Shown here in pieces: positions 35,736 to 44,969 of a DNA stretch of 64,000 nucleotides (positions are counted from its first letter, which is position 1; the number at the start of each line of letters is the position of its first letter). Origin of the DNA: Orientallactaga sibirica (taxonomy: Eukaryota > Chordata > Mammalia > Rodentia > Dipodidae). The stretch covers positions 3,141,501-3,205,500 of the forward strand of contig JAEOAD010002231.1 in the NCBI GenBank assembly GCA_036365145.1, given 5' to 3'. The position numbers and the translations under genes are program-made. The notes beneath the pieces are model-generated. The model did no database searches, was not told the DNA's origin, and saw only the letters and a list, made by a program, of their open reading frames with translations.

Positions 35736-35810
35736 GGACTCCATAAACTCATAACTGTCCGTGATATAAAATGCAATGCATTCAGTCCAACTTTAAAAGT
35801 TTCCATAGGA

Positions 35811-35953
35811 GCCGGGCGTGGTGGCGCATGCCTTTAATCCCAGCACTCGGGAGGCAGAGGTAGGAGGATCGCCGTGAGTTCAAGGCCACCCTGAGACTAC
35901 ATAGTGAATTCCAGGTCAGCCTGGGCCAGAGTGAGACCCTACCTCGAAAAACC

Positions 35954-35980
<27 letters not shown>
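35811..35980 (+). mobile_element. B1 SINE, sense, full length
   Basis: 'gccgggcgtggtggcgcatg', 'ccagcactcgggaggcagag' and 'gaccctacctcgaaaaacc' are followed by a long A tail. It is flanked by 'aaaagtttccatag' (35795-35808) and a repeat of it ending at 35990. It appears little mutated, so it is young. Confidence 0.95.
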
Positions 35981-35985
<5 letters not shown>

Positions 35986-35997
35986 CATAGGTTTTAT

Positions 35998-36244
35998 GGG
36001 CTGGAGAGATGGCTTAGCAGTTAAGGTGCCTGCCTCCTAAACCTAAAAATGCAGGTTGCAATCTCCAGCGGTTCCAATCTCCAGGTCCCACGTTTAGCCA
36101 CATGCAAAGGGCTCAATGCGGCACTTGACCACAAGGGGGGGCGCACGCATCTGGATTTCATTCGCAGCAGCTGAGAGGCTGCTGGCACGCCCATTCTGTA
36201 TCTGTCTTCTTCTCCCTCTCTCCCTGTCTCTCTCCAAAAAAAAA
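35998..36244 (+). mobile_element. DIP-like SINE, B subfamily, two B-box units
   Basis: 'gggctggagagatggctta' is followed by 16-bp units at 36054 and 36070, 'cttgaccacaagggggg', a CT-rich part and an A tail. It is flanked by 'gtttccatag', g or a, 'ttttat' type repeats at 35981-35997 and 36245-36262. It shares its target sequence with the B1 just upstream. Confidence 0.93.
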
Positions 36245-36632
36245 GTTTCCATAGATTTTTATCAATCTCAGTGCAGTTCAAACATCTCCAGAGTCTAAGG
36301 TCTTTTAACTGAGCCATAATGCCAAAAAATTAAATCCCATAATGGCACAGAACCAATATAAGATTTAAAACAAACAAGGAAAACATCAAATTCTGTGGCT
36401 CTAAGTTTGACAAGTCTAACCAGTGAAAAATCTCTAAGTCCAATAATTCTAACCAGTGATGAGTCTCTGAAGTTTCAATTCTGCCCCTCCAGCTAGGCTA
36501 CTCACAGTACCAGAAAACTTTATCTGGTGCTGGTAACTCTCCTTGGCAGCCATCCTATAGTCCTGGTATCTCCATTGGGTCTCCACTCCAACCCATGATT
36601 CATTCTCAGGGCTCCATTGGATCTCCATGCAG

Positions 36633-36634
<2 letters not shown>

Positions 36635-36673
<39 letters not shown>

Positions 36674-36726
36674 CTGCTTCATACTGCCCATGTCCATTTC
36701 TAAAAAGAAAAAAAAAAAAAAAAAAA
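36635..36726. repeat. Two poly(A) runs in the MaLR internal region
   Basis: 36 A at 36635-36670 lies between 'atgcaggc' and 'ggcctgcttc'. 19 A lies at 36708-36726. Assembly or sequencing error in run length is possible. Confidence 0.9.
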
Positions 36727-37332
36727 CATGTTGCAAATTCAATGACCCTCTCTTTCCTTCATTTTTATACTCCAACATGCCAGGGGGGCTACCAATTTGT
36801 TAATTTAGGAAGGAAGTAAATTTGACTCTTCAGCATTCTGGCCCTTTACTTCAAAAGAGTCTGCATTCTTCCTGCTGTCCCAATGCAGATCATCTGGCCC
36901 AATCTCAGTTGTTGTAATGTCTCACACAATTTCAAGTGAACCAGGAGCACTTTTAGCCCAAAGATGACACTTCTTTCTATGCCATATCCATCTGCTCACA
37001 CCAGTCCATTTCTATGCAATGCTACCCTACACAACTACTCAGGACACAAGTATAACAGCAAACCTCTTACACAAACTACTTCTAACCCAGTCCAGGCAAA
37101 GGTCTTCCTTCCCTTATAAGCCAAATTGCACAGTCCTTAGTTCTTACCATATTCAGGTCTTTCAACTTTGAGCAGAATAGTCCATCAAGCTGTACTTATA
37201 GCACTGCAAGCCATCTCTTAGGCCAAGGTGTCAAATGCTTCTGCAGTCCTCCCTTAAATAAGTCCCAAAAGGCCAAAAGCCACACAGTCAGGTGTCTAGC
37301 AATAATGATCCTACTTCTCCATAGTAATTTAC

Positions 37333-37665
37333 TGTTGCAGTTAGCTTCATGTTGCTGGCAGAAAACACCTGACCAAGAGTAGCTTGTGGGAGAAAGTTTG
37401 AAGGGAAGCTTCATGATGGCTGGGGAAAATTATGGCATCAGAAGAGGGTGGACATCACATCCTGACCAACATCAGGTAGACAACAGCACCAGGATAGTAT
37501 GCCAAACACTGGCAAGGGGGATCTGGCAAGGGTTAAAACACCCATTAGCCTGCCCCCAACAATACACTGCCTCCAGGAGGCTGCAGTTCCCAAATTGCCA
37601 CCAGCTGGGGACTTAGCATTCAGAACACATATGTTTATGGGGGACACCTGAATCAAACCACCACA
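37333..37665 (-). mobile_element. MaLR LTR, antisense (right LTR of nested provirus)
   Basis: 'tgttgcagttagcttcatgt', 'gggaagcttcatgatggctg', 'ctgcctccaggaggctgcag' and the end 'gaatcaaaccaccaca'. It lacks the 'ggtttattttggattgcag' stretch present in the left LTR. Confidence 0.88.
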
Positions 37666-37905
37666 GAGATGTTGTAGTCTAGCCCCACTTTGATCTTTTG
37701 CTTTCAATACCCTCTCTATTGATGAGAAGACATGATGCCAGTAGTCTGTTCCTGCCACATTTTCCCTACCATGATATACTTCTCTTTAAACTGTAAGCTC
37801 AAAATAAACTCCTTCCTTCCATGTTTCTGGTTAGGTAATTCTGTTCTGTCAATGAGAAGGTAACTGATACAGAAAACCATTACTGAGAAGTGGGGTCATT
37901 GCTGG
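37666..37905 (+). mobile_element. MaLR LTR, sense, 3' part, plus start of internal region
   Basis: 'gttgtagtctagccccactt', 'taccatgatatacttctc' and the polyadenylation-signal region 'ctcaaaataaactccttcc' continue the LTR begun at 35240. 'gaaaaccattactgagaagt' starts the internal region. It is interrupted again at about 37906. Confidence 0.8.
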
Positions 37906-38262
37906 TATAGCAGACAGCTTCAGGTTCGCTGAGATGAACTTCCAGACAAGGCACAATTATGGAGGAAGGGATATTTATTGAAACTTACATATCCAGGGGA
38001 AGTTCCATAATGGCAGAAGAAGCTGGCCTGCTTTCACAGGACCAAACACACAGAGAAAAACCAAAAGCCACACAGCACAGAACACCTCAGGAACTCCAGC
38101 TAGGCACACTTTGCATATCTTTAGATTGAAATCCTAAACCCATCACCACACCTTAAGATCTGCCCAGTGAAACTGCCTCCAGCCAGGTGGGTGCCAATGC
38201 AAACTACAAACTAATAAAACACTGAATATATTGGGGGCCATCTATTCAAAATTCAAACTACC
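37906..38262 (-). mobile_element. MaLR-type LTR, antisense, first of a tandem pair
   Basis: It begins 'tatagcagacagcttcagg' and ends 'attcaaactacc'. The matching LTR follows directly with no internal region between. 'gctggtat' lies just left (37901-37908) and again just right of the pair (38654-38661), as expected for a target duplication around the pair. Confidence 0.82.
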
Positions 38263-38645
38263 TATAGCAGACAGCTTCAGGTTCACTGAGATTAACTTCC
38301 AGACCAGGCACAGTTATGGAGGAAGGGATATTATTTACTGAAGCTTACAGATCCAGGGTAAGTTCCATAATGGCAGAAGAAGCTGGCCTGCCTTCACAGG
38401 GCCAAGCAAGAAAGAAAAACCAACCAGCCACACAGCACACAGAGCAAAGCTACAGTCAAGCCACAGCACACTTCAGGAACTCCTATTAGGCACACTTTGC
38501 ATATCTTTACAATGGAATCTCAAACCCATCACCACACCTTACGACCGGCCCCCAGTGACATTGCCTCTAGCAAGGTGATTGCAGATGCAAACTATAACTA
38601 ATAAAACACTGAATATATTGGGGGACATATATTCAAACTACCACA
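38263..38645 (-). mobile_element. MaLR-type LTR, antisense, second of a tandem pair
   Basis: It begins 'tatagcagacagcttcagg' again and ends 'attcaaactaccaca'. By eye it is about 90% identical to 37906-38262 and has small indels. It carries an extra segment 'agagcaaagctacagtcaag' near 38444 that the first copy lacks. Confidence 0.82.
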
Positions 38646-38721
38646 CTAACACAGCTGGTATAAATCTGACCATGTGGTTCTTAGTTTTTTAGAACTGGTT
38701 TGAAAGGGGAATGCGAAAAGT

Positions 38722-38892
38722 GTTTTTGTTTTGTTTTGTTTTGTTTTTTGGATTTTCTAGGTAGGGTCTCACTGTGGTCCAGGCTGACCTGTAATTCATA
38801 TGTAGTCTCAGGGTGGCCTCAAACTCATGGTGATCCTTCTACCTCTGCCTCCCAAGTGCTGGGATTAAAGGCATGTGCCACCACGCCTGGCC
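38722..38892 (-). mobile_element. B1 SINE, antisense
   Basis: A (TTTTG)n-type tail leads into 'ctaggtagggtctcactgtg' and 'gggattaaaggcatgtgcc'. The flanking repeats 'gaatgcgaaaagtg' and 'gaatgtgaaaggtt' are 14 bp with a few mismatches. Confidence 0.92.
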
Positions 38893-39529
38893 TGAATGTG
38901 AAAGGTTTTGAAACTTTGGACTAGAGTAGCCTTATAATGATATAAATAGAACTTAATGGGTAATCCTTGTGAGAATTTGGAAAATCAGAAAGTTGAGAGA
39001 AATACAGACAATGGAGGCTCAGTCTGCCCATGTCCTGAGAATTTGAGCAAAGTTTAATTTAAAAGTAATGGACTGATGTGTTGGTGGACAAAATTTCAAG
39101 ACAGACAACCATTGAGTATGTAGTTTGCTTTCTCTTTGCTGTTCTTATACAGATATGCAATGAAAGAGAGAAAAATACATAGTAGAAAAAAAGACAAAAA
39201 TATAAGTTTTGGCACAGAAGGAAACATAAACAAGTTTCAAGCCCTAGTCCTAGAGACTGCAACAACTTTAGCTGTATTTGCTAAACAGAGGGCTACCATT
39301 GAGGAGGGACCAGCTATTCTGCTTTGCAACACTGGGAAAGATACCTTCAGGACAAGACTCAGCCCATTGCAGGTTAAATGATAATGCTAATGTCTTTTGA
39401 AAGGAAGGAAGGAGTCCTAAAGAAAGAATGCTGAAGAAGTTCCCTGCTCCTCAGGATCAGGCTTTATCCCTACATGCCCCCTCTCCAAAATGATGGCATA
39501 ACCCATGTGGTACTGGTTACTGGTTTTGG

Positions 39530-39530
<1 letters not shown>

Positions 39531-39564
<34 letters not shown>
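39531..39564. repeat. (CA)n microsatellite
   Basis: About 17 CA units inside the MaLR internal region. Confidence 0.95.
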
Positions 39565-39566
<2 letters not shown>

Positions 39567-40020
39567 AAAGCAAGAAATCAAAGATCATAGAATTCACTAC
39601 AGTTCTAGTTAGCTGCAAATGCTTAGTGAGGCAGTGTCAAAATCCCTGCAGGGAGGATCTGTCAGGCCAACGTGGAAAACGGTGAAGATGGAAACTATGA
39701 AGAAGGCTGTCATGGAGACCCCAAGACATGGGAGATGTCAGGACCAAGGGATGTCTGCTGAGCAGAACTGCAGGATTTGAAGTTTTCCCCTCTAGTTTTC
39801 AGTCTTGCATTCATCCAAATTTTTCTTCTTATGCCCCCTTTTCTCCATTTTGGAGTAGGAATGTTTACTATGTGCCATTGATCTGGTTGAAGTATGTAAC
39901 TAGTGTTTTGATTTTACAGGACTCATAGTTAAAAATTTGCCATAGGTCTCAGATGAGACTTTTTGGACTTTGAACAGTATTTTCTATGAACAGTAAAGAA
40001 GACTATGGGGACTTTTGAAT

Positions 40021-40433
40021 CAACAATAAAAGTAACTAAAACATAGGGAAAATAGGCTAATGAAAATGATAAAATAATGAATAAAAAACTCTAAACAAAA
40101 GAACTAGAACCTATATAATTGTCTACCTAGAAAACACGCCCAAATTTCTACTTTATCATTAGGAAAAAAAGAAATTGAGTAATCTGCATGAGCATTACAC
40201 TTCTAGCTATGTGTGGGGCTAGGTATAGAATCATAGTACACAGACCTACTCCTTTGTTCTTTACTGTACATTCTTTTGCATTTATTTGGAAGGCAATATG
40301 CAAATACCATGCCATTATTTTATAAAATATCTCAACTTACAACTCTGAGATAGACATTGGTATATATTAATGGTTAGTCATCCTCTGTGGAATTTTCATA
40401 TTGTTTTTATTTAAAAACTAATAAAAGTTTACC
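40021..40433. other. Unassigned interval
   Basis: AT-rich sequence. A weak MIR-like stretch near 40320-40370 is too diverged to call. Confidence 0.35.
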
Positions 40434-40514
40434 CTGAGACTACAGAGTGAATTCCAGGTCAGCCTGGAACAGAGTGAGACCCTACCTCGAAAAACCAAAA
40501 AAAAAAAAAAAAAA
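40434..40514 (+). mobile_element. B1 SINE, sense, 5'-truncated
   Basis: It starts mid-element at 'ccctgagactacagagtgaa' and ends 'ctacctcgaaaaaccaaaa' plus an A tail. It is flanked by 'aaaaactaataaaag' on both sides, so the truncation happened at insertion. Confidence 0.92.
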
Positions 40515-40529
40515 CTAATAAAAGTAAAT

Positions 40530-41340
40530 TAACCAAGCAGGAGATACTTTTGAAATAAAAGGTTAAATATGCCCAAATTAATAGATTTTTTTTCTTTTTA
40601 ATAGTAACATAATATGAAGAAGAAAATGTATATTTTAATTTTGCATTTGTACTATTTATAATTAATTTGGACTTTTAGATCCACCCTTCACCTTTGTTTT
40701 ATGCACATGCCTGATAGTTAAGGAAAAGAGAGATCTAGTGGCAGAGATGTGAGTTGAACAAATCACATCAATATGTCACCCTCTGACTTTTGGTTAGATT
40801 TGACTACTAGGAGGGAGCATATATTTGAATAATTATTAGCTCTGGCTCACATCATGCAGAGTTTCCATGGGATGGCTGCATCTCTTGGCCAAAATCTTCG
40901 GTTAGGCTTCTAAGTCCATCAACTATTCTTTTCCCTTTTTCTCTTCCCTCCTCGACAGGCTGATTTCCACTACTCCTCATTTGAACTACAGGCAAAGGTA
41001 ACAGACATAGCCACTTACTAATTGCAAACTACTATGTCATTATTTGATTTTCTTATATTCTTGCCAAAGATTATTTTTAATTCTCCTCAAATTTCCCAAT
41101 TTAATGTTTCCACCAGGAATGAGATGTTGTCTATCATGAACCATCTTCCCTATCAAGTGGTATAGAAGAAGAATAATCCCCATGGGTTCTTAGTTGAGAG
41201 AGACTGATGTAATAAAGACAGATTAGTAAAAGAAAGGTTAGTAATGTACTAAATGTATATTTAACATAAATATAGAAATACCCAAAGAATGCATACTCAT
41301 CAAAGCTAGCTTGGGGTTCTAGCTTTGTATAGAGTCTTTT
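40530..41340. other. Unassigned sequence
   Basis: About 0.8 kb with no recognised feature. Confidence 0.4.
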
Positions 41341-41354
41341 AAAAAGTATAACAA

Positions 41355-41578
41355 GGCTGGAGAGATGGCTTGTTGGTTAAGGCGCCTGCCTGCCAAGCCT
41401 AAGAACACAGGTTCCAATCTCCAGGTCCTGCATTTAGCCACACACAAAAAGTGGCGCAAGGGCACAATGCCACACTTGCCCACAAGAGTGTGCATGCATC
41501 TGGGTTCGTTCACAGCAGTTGAGAGGCTGCTGGTGGGCCCATTCTCTCTCTCTCTCTCTCTCTCTCTCAAAAAAAAAT
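41355..41578 (+). mobile_element. DIP-like SINE, B subfamily, one B-box unit
   Basis: 'ggctggagagatggcttgtt' is followed by one unit 'ggttccaatctccag' at 41410-41424, 'cacttgcccacaagagtgtg' and a (CT)n run at 41542-41568. The target-site duplication 'agtataacaa' lies at 41345-41354 and 41579-41588. A 169-residue minus-strand frame across it is incidental. Confidence 0.92.
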
Positions 41579-41899
41579 AGTATAACAAACTTTTAGAGAA
41601 CTGGCAGAACAAAGGGAAAGGACTTAGAAGAGTCTCTAGGTTGACAATGAGTGAGAAGGCAAATAAATGACAGATAAAGGCTAATTCATAGAGCTTGCTA
41701 AGGGAAATTTCTCTGGTATCATCTGTAGGAAATGAATTGTCTCCAGTAGTGAACTTATGCTTTCCTAGGTAGAAAAGACTTGTGTAAAACCTTCTGTCTT
41801 TGTAACCACATGTCCTCAGATTAGGCAAGTAGATGGAGGACTTTGCATGTGATTCTTCTTAGCTATCTTCACACCAACCATTCTTGATATGTTTTTTAA

Positions 41900-42103
41900 T
41901 TTTTCTCTTTTATCTTTATTTATTTATTTGAGAGAGAGAGAGGCAGAAAGAAAGATAATGTGCATACCAGGGTCTTCAGCCATTGCAAACAAACTTTAGA
42001 CACATACACCACATTGTGTATCTGGCTTACTTGAGTCCTGTGGAATCAAATCTGGATTCTTTGGCTTTGCAGTCACCTTAACCACTAAGCCAACTGTATA
42101 GCC
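41900..42103 (-). mobile_element. DIP-like SINE, A subfamily, antisense
   Basis: A T/GA-rich start leads to 'gcaaacaaactttagacac', 'ttgtgtatctggcttactt' and 'ccactaagccaactgtatag'. It is flanked by 'cattcttgatat' plus T on both sides (about 41879 and 42105). It is moderately diverged. Confidence 0.87.
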
Positions 42104-42239
42104 CCATTCTTGATATTTTTGAAAGACATATTTTGTTTTCTCACAGGACTCACATGTACATGAAAGCCATGAAGTACAAAATGGGAATATGACCAATACC
42201 TGATAGGTTCATACAATAAAATTCATAATCAATCATTCC

Positions 42240-42667
42240 TTTATTTATTTATTTTTTATTTCATTCATTTTTTTATATTGTTTGTTTTTTTATTGACGTA
42301 GGGTCTCACTCTAGCTCAGGCTGACCTGGAATTCACTCTGTAGTCTCAGGGTGGCCTTGAACTCACTGAAATCCTCCTGCCTCTGCCTCTTGAGTGCTGG
42401 GATTAAAGGTGTGCACCACCACACCTGGCTTTATTTTTTTTTGAATATATTTTATTTATGTATTTACTTATTTGAGGAAGAGAAAGAGGCAGAAAGAGAG
42501 AGAGAAAGGGAGAGAAGAGAGAATGGGCACACCAGGGCCTCCAGCCTCTAGAAACAAACTCCAGATGCATGTGCACCTTTGTGCATCAGGCTTACCTGGG
42601 TCCTGGAGAATCAAACCAGGATCCTTTGGCTTTGCAGGCCTTAACCACTAAGCCATCTCTCCAGCCC
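42240..42667 (-). mobile_element. Composite DIP-like + B1 SINE, antisense
   Basis: On the minus strand a complete DIP-A (42667 down to about 42440) is followed by a complete B1 (42429 down to about 42285) and an A-rich tail. 'aatcattcct' flanks the whole composite (42229 and 42668) rather than each part. This fits either a B1 inserted in the DIP A-tail or co-retroposition of a DIP-B1 dimer. A shorter DIP-B1 junction occurs at 53539-53866. Confidence 0.85.
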
Positions 42668-42712
42668 CAATCATTCCTTTTTTAAATGCATGTATTTATG
42701 GGTGTGGTGATT

Positions 42713-43036
42713 TGAATGTGAATGTATGTCCCCATAGCTGGAGGTATTTTTGCTTAAGTTGGAAATTTGAGCCTCTAGCAGCTTGCTGAAGAAGGTGTCA
42801 CTAGAAGTGAATCTTGTAATCCAGCTCTAAGATGTGTACAGAGGAAGTTTGAGGACTGGCTATTCATGCCAGCTCATATTGGTTTTTCTCTCTGTGTTAT
42901 AGATACATGCTGGAATGAGCTAGCTTCTTCTGCCATAATGATACTTCGCCTGGAATCGGTAAACCTGAAATAAACCCTTTCCTCTCATAAACTGCTTCTG
43001 GTTGATGTATGTACCAGTAATAAAGAAACTGCAACA
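42713..43036 (+). mobile_element. MaLR LTR, sense (5' LTR)
   Basis: 'tgtggtgatttgaatgtga' is followed by 'tctgccataatgatacttcg' and 'cctgaaataaaccctttcc' (polyadenylation signal), ending 'actgcaaca'. It is directly followed by a sense internal region. It belongs to the subfamily of the LTR at 55673-55989. Confidence 0.85.
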
Positions 43037-43685
43037 GAAAATCATTGCTGAGAAGGGGGGGGATTGTATCTGTGATGAATCTGACCATGTGGTTTTTAGA
43101 CTTTTGGATGTGTTTTCAGAAGGAAATGTGGAAGGACTTGGTAGTTTGGACTGGAGAAACCTTACAGTGCTATAAGCAGAGCTTTTTGAAAATTCTCAAT
43201 GCAGAGGGAATTGTTGCCTATTAAGTTTTGGCTTATGAACTTTCAAAGGGGAAGCAGAGAACTTTGTTAACTTGGGTTCTGATGGAAACACTTGTTGCGG
43301 TCTTCCACCCAAGCCCTAAGCATTTGAACAAGTTGAACTTAAAAGCAATGGACTGATGTGCTTGGCAAAAAGTGTCGAATAGAAAGATATGAAAGATGTA
43401 TGGTTTATCACAGGAAAAATTCAAGCAAGTTTGGAGTTGTAGGCACAGAGACTGGTTTTAGGTTACTTAAACTGCAATTGTTAAGTTGATTATGACCATT
43501 AAGGGTGGGTCCACTGCTTTGCATTAGGACAATGGAAAACATGCCTAAGGGTGAAACCCACCCAGGAAAGGTACAATTGAGTAGGGATGAAAATTATTTT
43601 ACAAGGAAGAGGTTTGAAGGAAGACTGGAGAAGGAGTATCCTCTTCAAGGTCAAGACTTATCCCCGCCCTGGCAAATATGATAGC
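43037..43685 (+). mobile_element. MaLR internal region, sense, 5' half only
   Basis: 'tgaatctgaccatgtggttt', 'gaaaccttacagtgctataa', 'caatggactgatgtgcttgg' and 'ggtcaagacttatccccgcc' follow the internal order. It stops at about half the length of 38646-40020, where another LTR begins. No coding motif. Confidence 0.78.
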
Positions 43686-44044
43686 TGTGGTAGTTTGAAT
43701 AGATGTCCCCCAGTAGATTCAGGAGTTTTATTCAAGCTTCTAACTTGGATTTCCAGCTGCCTTGTTGGAAGAGGTTTCACTGTGGGCAGATTCCAGGGTC
43801 CAGCCCTAAGGTGTATTTGGGAGCAGATCTGGAATTTTGGCATAAGGTACCCAGAGATCAGTCTGAGTTCTGCCTGGGTTTCCTGCTTTTTGGCTGCCAG
43901 TTTTTCTCTTGCTTTTGGTGATGGGTTTTCTCTTTTTTGCCATTATGAAACTTCCACTGGATCTGTAAGCCTGAAATAAATCCTGCTCTTCCCATAAACT
44001 GTTCCTGGCTTGGAAGTTCATCCCAGCAATATGAAGCTGATTAT
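43686..44044 (+). mobile_element. MaLR LTR of a second subfamily, sense
   Basis: 'tgtggtagtttgaatagatg', 'gccattatgaaacttccact' and 'cctgaaataaatcctgctc' are followed by 'cagcaatatgaagctgatta'. It is the sense form of the subfamily at 11456 and 16086, not that of 42713-43036. It is therefore a separate solo insertion, not the partner LTR. Confidence 0.83.
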
Positions 44045-44576
44045 TGTTAGGGTCCGAAAATCGCTGAAGGGAGACTCAGCCTCATATAGCATGTAAAAAC
44101 ATAGAGTGTTTATTGTGCAGAGAAGTCCAGCATGTGGGGGTCCATGATTTGCACCAAATGGCGACCCTGAGAAGAACTTTCAGGCTCTTTTTAAGACAGT
44201 TAAACAAAGACCTCTAACATAATTGGCTACTTTGAATGATATAGTACTTGTGCACTCCTGACTGGTTATAATTTGGCACACATGGGCTAAGGGGGGGCTA
44301 AGGGAGGGGGGCTCTAGGGAAGGTAAAGTTTTCTAAGGTGGCCAGTTAAGTGGCCAGTAGGCATATCTCACATTCTTTTACTTCTGATTGGCTGGGGCCA
44401 AGAAAGGGGGAATGGCCTTATGACATCTCTGAAACCTTCCAGGAAATGACTTGGTTCTTTGTTCTGTTCTCCCAAAATTTAGTTCAGGCTTCTTGAGAAA
44501 TTGAAACTTAGGCCCAGCTAGGAAATATCTCATTGAAGCCTGTCATGGTGTTGGTTTGACTCTTTCAATTATAACA
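44045..44576 (-). mobile_element. Class II ERV (ERVK/IAP-like) solo LTR, antisense
   Basis: About 530 bp bounded by 'tgttagggtccgaaaatcgc' and 'tcaattataaca' (TG...CA ends on the minus strand). On the minus strand 'ctttttaa' type and 'gcacaataaacactctatg' segments give a possible TATA box and a polyadenylation signal near the R/U5 end. It lies at the end of a MaLR LTR. No internal retroviral genes adjoin it. A clear 6-bp target duplication is not visible. Confidence 0.72.
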
Positions 44577-44756
44577 GTTACCCATCTGGTACTATGGAGT
44601 ATAAAAATGCTGGGAAGAAAGGGTCATTGGATGCGCAACATGGTTTTGATTTTGGAAATGACCTCTGGACAAAGTGAAGCAGGGTTGAAATCCCTGTGGA
44701 TGCTAGAGGACAATTTTGGGTAATAGGTGATATTCCTCTCAGACAATGTCCACTTT

Positions 44757-44968
44757 TTTTGAGGCAGGGTACCTCCTTGGCTTACAGCTTGCCAATTTGA
44801 ATAGATGGGCTGGCCAATGAATCCCATGGATTCTTCTATCTCTGGGTCCCCAGCACTGTAATTACTAGCATATATCATTGACTTTTTTGTGTGTGTGAGC
44901 TCTGGGCATCAAGCAGATCATCATGCTTTGAGGCAAGTACTTTACCAACTATCTCTTCACAACCCCAA
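44757..44968 (-). mobile_element. B4-like SINE, antisense
   Basis: 'tttgaggcagggtacctcct', 'gatgggctggccaatgaatc', 'cccagcactgtaattacta' (B1-like part reversed) are followed by 'tgagctctgggcatcaagca', 'aggcaagtactttaccaac' and 'tatctcttcacaacccc' (tRNA-like head reversed). It is diverged. Confidence 0.65.
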
Positions 44969-44969
44969 T

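Larger units (their letters stand above)
35736..37332 (-). mobile_element. MaLR internal region, antisense, non-coding, with two SINE insertions
   Basis: It runs from 'ttgcacccttggactccata' to 'ctacttctccatagtaattt', with a B1 and a DIP-B inserted at 35811-36244. It matches 27032-28206 in order throughout. Two A runs (36635-36670, 36 A; 36708-36726, 19 A) are absent from that copy. No retroviral domain is visible. Confidence 0.85.
38646..40020 (+). mobile_element. MaLR internal region, sense, non-coding
   Basis: 'ataaatctgaccatgtggtt', 'aatggactgatgtgttggtg', 'ggaatgtttactatgtgcca' and 'ctcagatgagactttttgga' match the sense internal order also seen at 43037-43685 and 54960-55672. It continues the element that starts at 35240. 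A B1 and a (CA)n run sit inside. No 3' LTR is found after 40020. Confidence 0.75.

Noticed and set aside
37906..38645. CRISPR-like or satellite tandem array
   Set aside because: Only two copies of about 360 bp, each a recognisable LTR. No short repeat-spacer pattern exists in the window.
40320..40375. MIR fragment
   Set aside because: 'ctcaacttacaactctgaga' is suggestive but short and not extended on either side.
41319..41828. 169-residue open frame on the minus strand
   Set aside because: Its middle is the reverse complement of a DIP-B SINE with its (CT)n run, giving an Arg/Glu repeat. The rest has no recognisable motif.
44045..44576. Intact endogenous retrovirus
   Set aside because: Only one LTR is present. 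No primer-binding site, gag, pol or env-like sequence follows on either side.
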